64,000 nt of DNA from Microbacterium sp. YJN-G (GTDB taxonomy: Bacteria; Actinomycetota; Actinomycetes; Actinomycetales; Microbacteriaceae): the NCBI RefSeq assembly GCF_015040615.1, contig NZ_CP060402.1, positions 1,860,001 through 1,924,000 on the forward strand, in the 5' to 3' direction. Positions 36,567 through 46,659 of this stretch are shown one piece after another. The notes below the pieces were generated by a model. The model was not told the origin of the DNA, did not search any database, and saw only the letters and a program-made list of their open reading frames with translations. The position numbers and the translations under genes were made by a program. Each line of letters opens with the position of its first letter. The stretch's first letter is position 1.

Positions 36567-38846
36567 TCACCGCGCAGCTGCCGGTGTGCGGTCCGACCAG
36601 ACCAGCAGCTTCCGGTCCTGCATCCCGAGCAGGATGAGTCCGCGCAGGTCGGTGCGCAGCACGCGCGACCCGGCCGCCTCCAGCATGCTGAGCGCCTCCT
36701 CCCTGGGGTGCCCGTAGTCGTTGTCCTCCCCCACCCCGATCAGCGCGACCGGGGCGCGCACGGCGTCGTACAGGGCCGGCTCCTGGTCGCGGCTGCCGTG
36801 GTGGGCGACCTTGACGACCGCGTACCCGCCGCGCACCCGTCCGGAGGCGAGCAGGCGCCGCTGCGGCGCCGCGGACAGATCGCCCAGCAGCAGGGTGCGC
36901 GGGATGCCGCCCCCGGCGATCTCGAGCACGACGCTGGCGTCGTTGCCGGCCGGGAAGACCACCGAGTCGGGTTCGGGCCAGAGCACCGCCCACTGCGCCT
37001 CGCCCAGCGTGCCGCGCATCCCGGTGTGCGCCTGGACGAGGCGTGCCCCGGCATCTGCCAGCCGGGCGAGGATGCGGCGGTCCGCCTCCTCCTCCGCCGG
37101 CCCGTGCAGCACCGTTCCCACTCGGCCCCGCACGGCGGACCAGCCGCCGACGTGATCGAGGTCGAAGTGCGTCAGCACGAGCAGGTCGACTCGGCCTGTC
37201 GCGGTCTGCGCCAGGCACTCGGCCAGCGCGTCCGGATCCGGTCCCGCGTCGACCAGCGCGGTGCGGCCGGCCGATCTCAGCAGCACTGCATCCCCCTGGC
37301 CCACATCGCATGCGGCGACCGACCAGCGCTCGGGGACGGTCAGGGGTGCGAGCGGCCCGCTGAGCAGCATCCGCCCGCCCGTGACGGCCAGCGCGATGAC
37401 GATCACCGCCGCCGAGGCGGACCGCAGCCACGCGTTCTGCGGGCGCGCCAGCACCACCGTCACCGCGATGCTGAGGATGCCGACGACGAGGGCGGTGACG
37501 GGGCCGGCGACCACCTCGATCGTCGCCCCGGGCAGGGATGCCGTCACCGTCGCGGTCGTGTCGATCCAGGCGGCCGGCAGCCAGGCCGCGGCGGCGAGCA
37601 GGTCTGCGGCCGGTGGCACGGGAGCGGCCAGGCAGGCGAGCAGCCCGATCACCGTCGCGACGGGCGCCGCCGGGGCGGCGACGAGGTTCGCGACGACCCC
37701 GACGACGGACTGCTGGTCGGAGAACAGCGCGATGATCGGGCCGCACACGACCTGCGCCGCCAGGGGCACCGACAGCGCGAGCGCGAGCGGCTGCGGCATC
37801 CACCGTCCGAGACCGCGCAGCAGCGGACGCGACAGCACCAGCAGGGCGGCCGTCGCGGCCGCCGACAGCGTGAATCCCGGGGATGCCGCGAACCAGGGAT
37901 CCGAGATCAGCAGTCCGCACACCGCCAGCGACAGCATGGCAAGGCCCGCGCTCGGCCGCCCGATCAGCACGCTCAGCATCGCCAACGACGCCATCACCGA
38001 GGCGCGCACCACGCTCGGCTCGGGCGTGACCAGCACAACGAACGCGGCCAGGGCCAGCAGAGACAGGATCACCCGCAGCCGGCGTCCTCCGCCCGCGAGA
38101 GCGACGAGGCCGAACACCGCAGCGACCACGATCATGCAGTTCGCGCCGGACACCGCGGTGAGGTGGCTGAGCCCCGACGCCAGCATCGCCTGGTTCAGCT
38201 CGTCGGAGACGGCACGCGTGTCGCCCACGGCGAGGCCGGGCAGCAGGCCGGCGCCGGGTTCGGGCAGCTTCGTCGCGCGGGCGACGAAGTCGGCCCTGGT
38301 CGCGGCGGCGATCGCGAACACACCCTCCGCGGGCCGCTCGACCTGCGCCCTGGTGCCGAAGATCACGAGCCCGGCGCGCTCGGCTGGGCCGGTCGCCTTC
38401 GCCTGACCCGCGACCCGCAGCCGCGCCCCGAGATCCACCCCGGCGATCGGTTCGATGCCGACGCGCACGGGCGCCGAGAGCGGATCGAGTGCACCCGGAG
38501 CGCCGATCGCGACGGTCTGCGCGTCGAACCAGAGTCTGCCGTCGGCTCCGGAGGATGCCGATGAGCTGACCACGACGACGGCCTCCACGGCCCGCCCGTC
38601 GGATGCCGCGAGCAGCGCGCGCTGCGGCTGCGCCGCAGCCACCGTCACCCCCACGGCGGCGCAGCTCAGCAGCACGAGGACGGCCAGTCCGCCACCGGTT
38701 CTCCCCGGCATCCACCGGATCAGGATGGCGAGCACGGCAGCCGCGGATGCTCCGGCGAGCGGGACGGCGACGACGGGCAGCGCGATGCACACCAGCGCCG
38801 CAGCCCACAGGATGCCGGCCAGCAGGCTCGTGCGCAGATCCTTCAC
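36567..38846 (-). CDS. comEC: ComEC/Rec2-type DNA uptake channel
   Basis: Predicted membrane channel for single-stranded DNA import in natural transformation. The 759-residue protein has N-terminal membrane helices, an extracellular OB-like domain, and a Competence membrane domain (GLLPGLAVGDTRAVSDEL and LSHLTAVSGANCMIVVA). Its C-terminal metallo-beta-lactamase-like domain retains the metal site THFDLDHVGGW plus VKVAHHGSRDQ. All domains appear intact. GTG 38846 overlaps the comEA stop as GTGA. Actinobacteria often keep comEA-comEC next to holA, although transformation is rarely shown in Microbacteriaceae. Confidence 0.92.
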   Translation of the reverse strand: MKDLRTSLLAGILWAAALVCIALPVVAVPLAGASAAAVLAILIRWMPGRTGGGLAVLVLLSCAAVGVTVAAAQPQRALLAASDGRAVEAVVVVSSSASSGADGRLWFDAQTVAIGAPGALDPLSAPVRVGIEPIAGVDLGARLRVAGQAKATGPAERAGLVIFGTRAQVERPAEGVFAIAAATRADFVARATKLPEPGAGLLPGLAVGDTRAVSDELNQAMLASGLSHLTAVSGANCMIVVAAVFGLVALAGGGRRLRVILSLLALAAFVVLVTPEPSVVRASVMASLAMLSVLIGRPSAGLAMLSLAVCGLLISDPWFAASPGFTLSAAATAALLVLSRPLLRGLGRWMPQPLALALSVPLAAQVVCGPIIALFSDQQSVVGVVANLVAAPAAPVATVIGLLACLAAPVPPAADLLAAAAWLPAAWIDTTATVTASLPGATIEVVAGPVTALVVGILSIAVTVVLARPQNAWLRSASAAVIVIALAVTGGRMLLSGPLAPLTVPERWSVAACDVGQGDAVLLRSAGRTALVDAGPDPDALAECLAQTATGRVDLLVLTHFDLDHVGGWSAVRGRVGTVLHGPAEEEADRRILARLADAGARLVQAHTGMRGTLGEAQWAVLWPEPDSVVFPAGNDASVVLEIAGGGIPRTLLLGDLSAAPQRRLLASGRVRGGYAVVKVAHHGSRDQEPALYDAVRAPVALIGVGEDNDYGHPREEALSMLEAAGSRVLRTDLRGLILLGMQDRKLLVWSDRTPAAAR

Positions 38847-39466
38847 ACCCGCACCTTCTCGCGCACGCCGGCGAGCAGCTTCTCGCCGATCCCCGGCACC
38901 GCCATCAGGTCGTCGACCGACCGGAACCGGCCGTTCTCCTCCCGCCACTCCAGGATCCGCTGCGCCAGCGCGGGACCGATCCGCGGCAGGGTCTCCAGAT
39001 CCTCCTGGGTCGCCGCATTCAGGTCGATCACACCGTCGGGGCCGACAGCCGAGGGCCCGCCGCCCTCGGGCGACGACGCCTCCCCCTGCACGGGGACGAT
39101 GATCTGCTCGCCGTCGCTGAGCGCACGGGCGAGGTTCACGGCCCGCAGATCGGCGGTGTCGAGCGTGCCGCCCGCAGCGGCCAGAGCATCGACCAGGCGC
39201 GCGTCGGGCTCGAGGATGTACAGCCCGGGATGGGCGACCTCGCCGAGCACGTGCACGTACAGTCCCTCGGCGCCCTGCGGACCCGTGACCTCCGTCGCCG
39301 GCGCGTCGAGCGCGACACTGTCCATCGGGGTCGCCTGCCCGCGCAGGATCCCCCAGCCGACTGCGGCCGACAGCACGATCAGGCCCAGGGTGACCGCTGC
39401 GCCGATGCCGAGCTTCAGGCGCGGACGCGCTGCGGCATCCTGACCTGGCGAATCCGAAGCGGGCAC
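38843..39466 (-). CDS. comEA: ComEA-type DNA-binding protein
   Basis: Membrane-anchored double-stranded DNA receptor for ComEC. The 207-residue protein has one N-terminal membrane helix (GIGAAVTLGLIVLSAAVGWG). An SLBB domain follows (VHVLGEVAHPGLYILEPDA). Two helix-hairpin-helix motifs come last: IDLNAATQEDLETLPRIGPALAQRI and DDLMAVPGIGEKLLAGV. The GTG 39466 start is six bases from a TAGCGT -10 box. It is translationally coupled to comEC. Confidence 0.92.
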   Translation of the reverse strand: MPASDSPGQDAAARPRLKLGIGAAVTLGLIVLSAAVGWGILRGQATPMDSVALDAPATEVTGPQGAEGLYVHVLGEVAHPGLYILEPDARLVDALAAAGGTLDTADLRAVNLARALSDGEQIIVPVQGEASSPEGGGPSAVGPDGVIDLNAATQEDLETLPRIGPALAQRILEWREENGRFRSVDDLMAVPGIGEKLLAGVREKVRV

Positions 39467-39472
39467 TCCGCC

Positions 39473-39478
39473 ACGCTA
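39473..39478 (-). promoter_or_regulatory. -10 box TAGCGT for comEA-comEC
   Basis: Minus-strand TAGCGT followed by GGCGGA and the GTG at 39466, six-base spacing. Confidence 0.55.
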
Positions 39479-39555
39479 GGCATCCGGCGCACCGTGCGGA
39501 CCGTCGCACCCCGGCGGATGTGGAGAACTCCCGCACGCCGGACGGATGTGCAGGA

Positions 39556-39634
39556 GCACTTCGACAGGCTCAGTGACCCAGGCCTCCGGCGGCGTCAGCC
39601 CCCGAGTGACCCAGGCCTGCGGCGGCGTCAGCCC
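39556..39634. repeat. 25-bp repeat copy plus 30-bp tandem duplication
   Basis: A repeat copy (39556-39580, two changes) runs into a 30-bp unit, 39572-39601, that is repeated at 39605-39634 with one mismatch. The second unit includes the leuS stop codon, so the duplication either created or copied the end of leuS and part of the intergenic repeat. Confidence 0.8.
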
Positions 39635-42204
39635 TTGACGGCGAAGTTCACGATCTTCGGCGCCCGGACGATCACGCGGATGATCTCCTTGCCCTCCAGG
39701 GCACGTTGCACGCGCTCGTCGGAGCGTGCCAAGGCCTCCAGCTCGGCCTCGGAGATCTTCGCGGGCACCTCGAGGGTGGCGCGCACCTTGCCGCCGATCT
39801 GCACGGCGGTGGTCACGGTGTCCTCCACCAGCAGCGCGGGATCGGCCGGCTGCCACTGCACCAGTCCGACCGACGGCTCGTGGCCCAGCAGCTCCCACAT
39901 CTCCTCCGCGGTGTGCGGGGCGATCAGGTCGAGCATGACCGCGACGGTCTCGGTCGCCTCGCGGACTGCCGGGTCGCCGGCGCCCGCGCCGGAGTCGATG
40001 GTCTTGCGGATGGCGTTGACGAGCTCCATCAGACGCGCGACGAGCACGTTGAACTTCGTCTGCTCGACCAGGCCGGGCGCCTCGGCGAGCAGGTGGTGGG
40101 TGGCGCGGCGCAGCACGGCATCCCCGCCGTCGAAGCCGATGCCCGCCTCGCTGGTGACCTCACCGGCGATGCGCATCGCACGGGAGAGGAACTTCTGCGC
40201 GCCGGTGGTCGACACGTCGGCCCAGTCCTTGTCATCCTCAACCGGGCCGGCGAAGGCCAGGCCCACGCGCAGCGCGTCGGCGCCGTGCGCGTCGAGCTCC
40301 TCCTGGAAGAGCACGAGGTTGCCCTTGGACTTCGACATCTTCGCGCCGTCGAGGATCACCATGCCCTGGTTGATCAGGCTCGAGAACGGCTCGGTGAAGT
40401 CGACCAGGCCCATGTCGAACAGCACCTTGGTGATGAACCGCGCGTACAGCAGGTGCAGGATCGCGTGCTCGACGCCGCCGATGTACGAGTCGATCGGCGC
40501 CCAGCGCTTGGCCTCGTCCTCGTCGAAGGCGAACTCCGAGCTGTTCGGCGAGAGGAAGCGCAGGTAGTACCAGGAGCTGTCTACGAACGTGTCCATGGTG
40601 TCGGGGTCGCGCAGCGCCGGCTCACCGGTGGAGGGGACGACCGTGCGCACCCACGACTCGGCCGCGCCCAGCGGCGAGGTGCCCTTGGGCGAGAGGTCGA
40701 GACCCTCGATACTCGGCAGCGTGACCGGCAGCTGCTCCTCGGCGACGGGCACGATGCCGCCGTCCTCGGTGTGCAGCATCGGGATGGGCGTGCCCCAGAA
40801 GCGCTGGCGCGAGATCAGCCAGTCGCGCAGGCGGTAGTTCTTGGCAGCGCGGCCCAGGCCGTCCTTCTCGAGCTTCTCGATCTGGCGGGCGATGGCGTTG
40901 CGCTTGGACAGCCCGTCCAGGTCGCCGGAGTTGATCATCCGGCCCTCGCCGGTCAGCGCGATGCCGGTCCTGGCCGGATGCTGGTCATCCAGCGTCTCGG
41001 TGACGATGGGCACGCCGTCCTCGTCGGTGGGGATCACCGGCACCGCACCGGTCAGCGGCGCGGTCGTGTCGACGACGACCTTGACGGGCAGGTCGAAGGC
41101 GCGGGCGAAGTCGAGGTCGCGCTGGTCGTGGGCTGGCACCGCCATGACGGCGCCGTGACCGTAGTCGGCAAGCACGTAGTCGGCGGCCCAGATCGGCAGG
41201 CGCTCGCCGTTGACCGGGTTGATCGCGTAGCGCTCCAGGAACACACCGGTCTTCGGGCGGTCGGTGGACTGCCGCTCGATGTCGGTCTCCTTCTGCGTCT
41301 TCTCCAGGTACTCCTGGAAGCGCATCCGCACCTCGTCCGGCGCATCCGCAGCCAGCTCGGCTGCGAGGTCGGCGTCGGGGGCGACGACGAAGAAGGTCGC
41401 ACCGTGCAGGGTGTCGGGGCGGGTGGAGAACACCGTGACCGGCTCGTCGCGGCCCTCGATGCGGAAGTCGACGTCGGCGCCGATGGAGCGGCCGATCCAG
41501 TTGCGCTGCATCTGCAGCACCTTGTGCGGCCAGAAGCCTTCGAGCTGGTTCAGGTCATCCAGCAGGCGGTCGGCGTACTCGGTGATCCGGAAGTACCACT
41601 GGGTGAGCTTCTTCTTGACGACCTCGGCGCCGCAGCGCTCGCAGCGGCCGTCGACGACCTGCTCGTTGGCCAGCACCGTCTGGTCGTTGGGGCACCAGTT
41701 GACCGGGCTCTTCTTGCGGTAGGCCAGGCCCCGCTCGTACATCTTCAGGAACAGCCACTGGTTCCAGCGGTAGTACTCGGGGTCGGAGGTGTGCAGCACG
41801 CGCGACCAGTCGAACGAGACGCCGTAGGCACGGAACCCGGCCTTCTGCTGCTCGATGTTCTTGTAGGTCCACTCGCGCGGGTCGGCGCCGCGGCGGATTG
41901 CGGCGTTCTCGGCGGGCAGGCCGAACGAGTCCCAGCCGATCGGGTTGAGAACGTTGTGGCCGCGGTGGCGCCAGAACCGCGCGACGATGTCGCTGTAGAG
42001 GTAGTTCTCGGCGTGCCCCATGTGCAGATCGCCCGAGGGGTACGGGAACATCGCCAGCACGTACTTGCGGGGCCGGTTGTCGTCCGCACCGCCCGCGAGG
42101 AACGTGTCGTTCTCAGCCCAGTACTGCTGCCACTTGCTCTGGATGTCGTGCGCGGACATCGCTTCCGTGGTCTCGGCGTTGGATGCTGACGAGTGCTCGG
42201 ACAA
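39628..42204 (-). CDS. leuS: Leucyl-tRNA synthetase
   Basis: Charges tRNA-Leu. The 858-residue class I synthetase has the HIGH region [16 protein letters not shown], a zinc-ribbon-like part ([14 protein letters not shown], then CERCGAEV), an editing domain, and the KMSKS motif in [11 protein letters not shown]. The C-terminal anticodon-binding part ends [14 protein letters not shown] choose TTG 42204, giving [13 protein letters not shown] before [15 protein letters not shown] 42159 is possible and would remove 15 residues outside the conserved core. Neither has an ideal ribosome-binding site. It is downstream of pabB on the same strand. Confidence 0.95.
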   Translation of the reverse strand: MSEHSSASNAETTEAMSAHDIQSKWQQYWAENDTFLAGGADDNRPRKYVLAMFPYPSGDLHMGHAENYLYSDIVARFWRHRGHNVLNPIGWDSFGLPAENAAIRRGADPREWTYKNIEQQKAGFRAYGVSFDWSRVLHTSDPEYYRWNQWLFLKMYERGLAYRKKSPVNWCPNDQTVLANEQVVDGRCERCGAEVVKKKLTQWYFRITEYADRLLDDLNQLEGFWPHKVLQMQRNWIGRSIGADVDFRIEGRDEPVTVFSTRPDTLHGATFFVVAPDADLAAELAADAPDEVRMRFQEYLEKTQKETDIERQSTDRPKTGVFLERYAINPVNGERLPIWAADYVLADYGHGAVMAVPAHDQRDLDFARAFDLPVKVVVDTTAPLTGAVPVIPTDEDGVPIVTETLDDQHPARTGIALTGEGRMINSGDLDGLSKRNAIARQIEKLEKDGLGRAAKNYRLRDWLISRQRFWGTPIPMLHTEDGGIVPVAEEQLPVTLPSIEGLDLSPKGTSPLGAAESWVRTVVPSTGEPALRDPDTMDTFVDSSWYYLRFLSPNSSEFAFDEDEAKRWAPIDSYIGGVEHAILHLLYARFITKVLFDMGLVDFTEPFSSLINQGMVILDGAKMSKSKGNLVLFQEELDAHGADALRVGLAFAGPVEDDKDWADVSTTGAQKFLSRAMRIAGEVTSEAGIGFDGGDAVLRRATHHLLAEAPGLVEQTKFNVLVARLMELVNAIRKTIDSGAGAGDPAVREATETVAVMLDLIAPHTAEEMWELLGHEPSVGLVQWQPADPALLVEDTVTTAVQIGGKVRATLEVPAKISEAELEALARSDERVQRALEGKEIIRVIVRAPKIVNFAVKG

Positions 42205-42262
42205 GGAACGACCAATCTGAAGATGCGGGACGACCCGGAAATCGGGCCCCTCCAGGGTATCG

Positions 42263-43588
42263 CTAGTCGACGACGGCCGCCCACTCGGCGGGCACCGTCG
42301 CGCCCAGCGCCGCCAGCGGCGCCCGCGCCTTCGTCGCGACCTCGGCGGCCTCGGCCACGGGGCGCGAGAGCCAGGTGATCCCGCCGCCGGCCCCGACGTA
42401 CGTCGCGTCGTCGTCGACCATGATCGAGCGGATGACCATGGCGAGATCCACCCGCCCGTCGAGCCCGACATGCCCGAAGCACCCGGAGTAGACGCCCCTG
42501 GGCGCCCCTTCCAAGGCGTGCAGGATGGTCATCGCGGACAGCTTGGGGGCGCCGGTCATGCTGCCTGCGGGGAACGCGGCATCCATCAGGTCGCCGGCCG
42601 TGACACCCTCGCGCAGCCGCACGCTGACCGTGCTGACCAGCTGGTGCACGGCCGGATAGGTCTCCACCTGCCACAGCCGCTCGACGCGGACGCTTCCCGG
42701 CACGCCGACGTGCGAGAGGTCGTTGCGCATGAGGTCGACGATCATGACGTTCTCGGCGCGCTCCTTGACATCCGTGCGCAGCTCCTCGGCCAACCGGGCG
42801 TCCTCGTCCGCCGAAGCCCCGCGCGGCCGGGTGCCCTTGATCGGGCTGGTCGAGGCGATGCCGCCCGCGGCGGCGAGGAACTGCTCGGGGCTCGCGCTGA
42901 GCAGATGCCGCCTGCCGACGCGGATGCAGCCGCCGTGGTGGGCGGGGGTCGCTCGTCGCAGCCGGCGGTAGACGGCCAGCGGGTCGTCGGGGCGGGGCAC
43001 GGTGAACCGGGTGGTCAGGCACAGCTGGTAGGCGTCGCCGCGCTCGATGGCGGCCCGGCACTGCTCGACGAGGTCGATGTAGCCGGTGACGGTGTGCCGT
43101 GCGGCCGCGGCTCCGGCGTCCACGGCAGGGACCGGCGCCGGCAGCGGTGCGGCAGCCGCGAGCGCCGCGTCCACCTCGTCCCGCCAGCGTGAGGCGCCGG
43201 ATGCTTCGGCGAGGGCATACGCCTGCCCCGCGGCGTGGTCGACGGCGATCGCGCGGGTCACGCCGATCCAGGCACCGTCCGCGACCGCGGCATGCGGTGC
43301 GCCCATGGCCGCAGCGCCCTGCTCGTAGCCGGCCCAGCCCACCCAGCCGCCGTGGAACGGCGGGCCGTCCACGGCATCCGTGGCCGTGCCGGTCAGCGTG
43401 ACGGCGCGGACGGCATCCGCATCTCGCTCGATGGCACCCGTGCCCAGCAGGCTCCATCCTGCGGCGGCATCCGCACCGGCATCCAGCCAGAACGCGGCCT
43501 CCTCACCGGCGAACAGCAGCAGGAAGGCGTTCTCGGGATCGACGCGGCCGGGCAGCGGCAGCGCGACGAGCGGACGGGGGGCGGACAC
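42263..43588 (-). CDS. pabB: Aminodeoxychorismate synthase component I (PabB/TrpE family)
   Basis: Chorismate-using enzyme of the anthranilate/aminodeoxychorismate synthase component I family. The active-site core shows [53 protein letters not shown] and [12 protein letters not shown]. No glutaminase partner lies nearby, and the 441-residue length and single N-terminal domain suggest PabB (folate) rather than TrpE (inference). GTG 43588 is six bases from a TACGCT -10 box; upstream in-frame starts at 43594 and 43627 would lie in or before that box. Confidence 0.85.
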   Translation of the reverse strand: MSAPRPLVALPLPGRVDPENAFLLLFAGEEAAFWLDAGADAAAGWSLLGTGAIERDADAVRAVTLTGTATDAVDGPPFHGGWVGWAGYEQGAAAMGAPHAAVADGAWIGVTRAIAVDHAAGQAYALAEASGASRWRDEVDAALAAAAPLPAPVPAVDAGAAAARHTVTGYIDLVEQCRAAIERGDAYQLCLTTRFTVPRPDDPLAVYRRLRRATPAHHGGCIRVGRRHLLSASPEQFLAAAGGIASTSPIKGTRPRGASADEDARLAEELRTDVKERAENVMIVDLMRNDLSHVGVPGSVRVERLWQVETYPAVHQLVSTVSVRLREGVTAGDLMDAAFPAGSMTGAPKLSAMTILHALEGAPRGVYSGCFGHVGLDGRVDLAMVIRSIMVDDDATYVGAGGGITWLSRPVAEAAEVATKARAPLAALGATVPAEWAAVVD

Positions 43589-43594
43589 GTTCAC

Positions 43595-43600
43595 AGCGTA
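43595..43600 (-). promoter_or_regulatory. -10 box TACGCT for pabB
   Basis: Minus-strand TACGCT with six bases to GTG 43588. It faces an identical hexamer on the other strand at 43619-43624. Confidence 0.55.
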
Positions 43601-43618
43601 TGGCCCCGGCGCAGGCTT

Positions 43619-43624
43619 TACGCT
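43619..43624 (+). promoter_or_regulatory. -10 box TACGCT for dedA
   Basis: Plus-strand TACGCT with six bases to GTG 43631. The pair of back-to-back leaderless promoters fits into about 43 bp. Confidence 0.6.
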
Positions 43625-43630
43625 CATGGG

Positions 43631-44287
43631 GTGAACGACTTCGTGCTCTGGGCGATCGAGATGGTGCAGTCCGTCGATCCCGTCCTGCGCACGGTGCTGG
43701 CCGGCATCGCGATCATGCTCGAGACCAGCATCCTCATCGGGCTGATCATGCCGGGCGACACGATCGTGCTGGTGGCGGCGATCGGCGTCACCTCGTGGCC
43801 GCAGGGCCTCGCGCTCGGAGCCACGGTGGTCGTCGGCGCCCTGCTGGGCGAGTCGTTCGGCTTCTGGCTGGGCCGGTGGGCGGGTCCGCACATCCGCACC
43901 TCATGGCTGGGCCGGCGCATCGGCGAACGCAACTGGGTGCGCTCGGAGCGGTACCTGCGCCGCCGCGGAGGCATCGCGATCTTCCTCTCGCGGTTCCTGC
44001 CCGTGCTGCACTCGCTGGTGCCGCTCACGGTCGGGATGAGCGGCTACGCCTACCGCCGCTTCATCGCCTGGACGCTGCCGGCCTGCGTGCTGTGGGCCGC
44101 GATCTACGTCAGCCTCGCCGCCGGCGCGGCCGGCAGCTACATGCAGCTCTCGCAGCGCGTGCACTACGCCGGCTACTTCTTCGTCGGCGGCATCCTGGTG
44201 CTGCTCATCGCGCTGGCCGTGGGGAAGAAGGTCATCGCCAAGCGCGAGGAACGCCACATGGCGGACGAGACCGACACGGAAGCGTGA
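43631..44287 (+). CDS. DedA-family membrane protein
   Basis: A 218-residue member of the DedA/VTT family, now thought to include flippases for undecaprenyl phosphate or phospholipids. The conserved motifs are ETSILIGLIMPGDTIVLVA near the start, and GESFGFWLGRWAG, then FLSRFLPVLHSLVPLTVGMSGYAYRRF with the essential arginines. Five or six membrane segments; a basic and then acidic cytoplasmic tail. It is 13 bases ahead of the App1-type phosphatase, and the pair may work together on membrane lipids (inference). Confidence 0.88.
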   Translation: MNDFVLWAIEMVQSVDPVLRTVLAGIAIMLETSILIGLIMPGDTIVLVAAIGVTSWPQGLALGATVVVGALLGESFGFWLGRWAGPHIRTSWLGRRIGERNWVRSERYLRRRGGIAIFLSRFLPVLHSLVPLTVGMSGYAYRRFIAWTLPACVLWAAIYVSLAAGAAGSYMQLSQRVHYAGYFFVGGILVLLIALAVGKKVIAKREERHMADETDTEA

Positions 44288-44300
44288 AAGACTGGAGACG

Positions 44301-45326
44301 ATGTCCCCAGCCTCAGCGGCCAAGATCCACTGGTTCGCTCGACTCGAGCACCGATTCCACGTCTGGCGCGAGCGCCGCGCCCGCCGACGGGGGCGTTCGG
44401 CGACCGTCGTCCCGTTCCCCGGCTACGGCGGCACCGGCTGGGTGCGCGTCGTCGGTCGAGCGCTCATCGTCCCCCCGCCGCTGAAGCGCTCCCGCGGTGA
44501 GGGCACCGGCGTGCGCGGCTGGCGCGCGTTCGTCAGCATCCCGGTCAGTTTCGCCGCCGTGCAGGTGCACGTCGGCGGGCGCACCCACGACGTCGTCGCC
44601 GACCGCGGCGGTGTCATCGACACGGTCATCGAGGCCGAGCTGGAGCCCGGCTGGCAGACGCTCACCATGTCCGTCGAGGGCCAGGATCCCGTGGAGGCGA
44701 CCGTGTTCATCGTCGCCGACGACGTGCGCTTCGGCGTGATCTGCGACGTCGACGACACCGTCATGGTCACCGCCCTCCCCCGGCCGTTCATCGCCGCCTG
44801 GAACTCCTTCGTGCTCGACGAGCACGCCCGCACCCCTGTTCCCGGCATGGCCGTGCTGCTCGAGCAGCTGCGGCGCGAGTACCCCAGCGCGCCGATGATC
44901 TACCTGTCGACAGGGGCCTGGAACGTCGCACCCACACTGCGCCGGTTCCTCAGCCGCAATCTGTTCCCCGCCGGGGCCATGCTGCTCACCGACTGGGGCC
45001 CCACGCACGACCGCTGGTTCCGCAGCGGCCGCGAGCACAAGACCACCAACCTGCGGCGCCTGGCCCGTGAGTTCCCCGAGGTGCGCTGGCTGCTGATCGG
45101 CGATGACGGGCAGCACGACGAGGCGATCTACTCGCAGTTCCTCGACGAACATCCCGGCTCGGTGGCCGGCGTCGCGATCCGCCGCCTGCTGCCCGCCGAG
45201 GCGGTGCTGGCCGGTGGACGCGCCTCGGCCGAGCACGACCCCGCCAAGGCGCCGTGGGTCAGTGCCGAGGACGGCGCGGGCCTGCGCGACCGGCTCAGCG
45301 ACGTCGGCCTGATCGACCCGCGCTGA
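44301..45326 (+). CDS. App1-type (DUF2183) phosphatidate phosphatase family
   Basis: A 341-residue cytosolic protein with the App1 catalytic domain, HAD-like. The nucleophile motif is VICDVDDTVMVT (D149-x-D151-D152-T153). The family motif YLSTGAWNVAPTL and the late WLLIGDDGQHDEAIY are also present. Yeast App1 is a phosphatidate phosphatase; bacterial members are untested as far as I know. A basic N-terminus (RERRARRRGRS) suits membrane contact. Its start is 13 bases after dedA, with GGAGA upstream. Confidence 0.85.
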   Translation: MSPASAAKIHWFARLEHRFHVWRERRARRRGRSATVVPFPGYGGTGWVRVVGRALIVPPPLKRSRGEGTGVRGWRAFVSIPVSFAAVQVHVGGRTHDVVADRGGVIDTVIEAELEPGWQTLTMSVEGQDPVEATVFIVADDVRFGVICDVDDTVMVTALPRPFIAAWNSFVLDEHARTPVPGMAVLLEQLRREYPSAPMIYLSTGAWNVAPTLRRFLSRNLFPAGAMLLTDWGPTHDRWFRSGREHKTTNLRRLAREFPEVRWLLIGDDGQHDEAIYSQFLDEHPGSVAGVAIRRLLPAEAVLAGGRASAEHDPAKAPWVSAEDGAGLRDRLSDVGLIDPR

Positions 45327-45350
45327 ACCGGCTGTCGACCCGCGCTGAGC

Positions 45351-46628
45351 TCAGCGCGAGACGGTCGTCGGCGGTACGGTCAGCGTGCCGTAGCGCTGCA
45401 TGCGATGCCAGCGCAGGCGCGTGCCCGACAGGGCGGTGAACACCGACTGGATCACCACGAGGTACATGAGCTGACGGTAGACGACCTGCTGCAGCGGCAG
45501 GGTCCACAGCGGCCGCAGCCTCTCGCCGTCCATCCGGAACGCGTACACCGCCATCCCCAGCTGCAGGCCGAGGAACGCCAGCCACAGCGCGATGATCCGC
45601 AGCGGGTCCAGGAACAACAGCCCGTACACGGCGAACACGTCCACGACAGGGGCGAACAGCGGCAGCAGCACCTGCAGCACCAGCAGGTAGCCGAGGCCCC
45701 GGCGGCCGAGCTTGCCGGCCGCACCGCCCTGCACGACCGCACCGCGGTGCTTCCACATCGCTTGCAGCGTGCCGTAGCACCAGCGGTAGCGCTGCCGCCA
45801 CAGCGCGCCGAGGCTGGCGGGCGCCTCGGTCCACGCCAGCGCGTCCTCCCGGTACACGACCCGCCAGCCGTCCCGGCAGATCGCCATGGTGAGATCGGTG
45901 TCCTCTGCGAGCGTGTCGTCGCTGATCCCGCCGACACGGCGCAGGGTCTCGGCGCGGAACGCGCCGATGGCTCCGGGCACGGTGGGCATGCACTCGGCGA
46001 CGTCGAAGAGCCGGCGGTCGAGGTTGAACCCGACCACGTACTCGATGTGCTGCCAGGCGCCCAGCACGCCGCCGCGGTTGGCGACCTTCGTGTTGCCCGA
46101 GACCGCACCGACGGCCGGGTCGGCGAACGGCTGGATCAGGCGCGAGACGGTGTCCTCCTCGAAGACGGTGTCGCCGTCGACCATGACGATGATCTCGCCG
46201 CGGGCGGCGGCGATCCCGGTGTTCAGGGCTGAGGGCTTGCCGCCGTTCTCCTGGCGGATGACCGTGACCTGCTCGAGCGCGAGACTCTCGACGATGTCGG
46301 CCGTGCCGTCGGTGGAGCCGTCGTCGACGACGATGATCTCGACCGGCAGCCGTGAGGCCGCGATCGACCGCACCGCCGCCTCGATGCCCGCGGCCTCGTT
46401 GTGGGCGGGCACGATGACCGAGACGGTGCCGTCATGGATCCAGGTGCGACGGCGCGCGGCCTCCTTCGCCTGACGCCGGTGCCGTGAGGCGGCTGCCAGC
46501 ACGAGCACGGCGCGGGCGAGCATGATGATGCCGCTGAGCACGAGGGCGATGCTGATCGCCGCGACGATGACCCGGCTGCCCCACAGGGTCGCGACCAGGG
46601 CGATGCCGCTGGCGTGCTCGGCGGTCAT
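45351..46628 (-). CDS. Membrane glycosyltransferase, GT2 family
   Basis: A processive beta-glycosyltransferase of the cellulose synthase/poly-N-acetylglucosamine synthase (IcaA/PgaC) type. One N-terminal helix is followed by the catalytic domain with VSVIVPAHNEAAGIE, EIIVVDDGSTDGT, VMVDGDTVFEED (DxD), AEDTDLTMAI and the product-binding QRYRW. Three or four C-terminal helices form the export channel. Length is 425 residues. The sugar is unknown. ATG 46628 is chosen where homology starts; no clear ribosome-binding site is visible. No PgaB-like partner is adjacent. Confidence 0.88.
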   Translation of the reverse strand: MTAEHASGIALVATLWGSRVIVAAISIALVLSGIIMLARAVLVLAAASRHRRQAKEAARRRTWIHDGTVSVIVPAHNEAAGIEAAVRSIAASRLPVEIIVVDDGSTDGTADIVESLALEQVTVIRQENGGKPSALNTGIAAARGEIIVMVDGDTVFEEDTVSRLIQPFADPAVGAVSGNTKVANRGGVLGAWQHIEYVVGFNLDRRLFDVAECMPTVPGAIGAFRAETLRRVGGISDDTLAEDTDLTMAICRDGWRVVYREDALAWTEAPASLGALWRQRYRWCYGTLQAMWKHRGAVVQGGAAGKLGRRGLGYLLVLQVLLPLFAPVVDVFAVYGLLFLDPLRIIALWLAFLGLQLGMAVYAFRMDGERLRPLWTLPLQQVVYRQLMYLVVIQSVFTALSGTRLRWHRMQRYGTLTVPPTTVSR

Positions 46629-46647
46629 CCCAGTCAGGCATCCCGCG

Positions 46648-46653
46648 TATCCT
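46648..46653 (+). promoter_or_regulatory. -10 box TATCCT, leaderless start
   Basis: TATCCT then CGTCTG then GTG 46660: six-base spacing, which selects GTG 46660 in an open frame that extends far upstream. Confidence 0.6.
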
Positions 46654-46659
46654 CGTCTG

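Noticed and set aside
45341..45358. Palindrome CGCGCTGAGCTCAGCGCG as a terminator
   Set aside because: It has no loop and no T run, and spans the stop of the glycosyltransferase gene; the match may come from the short duplicated GACCCGCGCTGA beside it.
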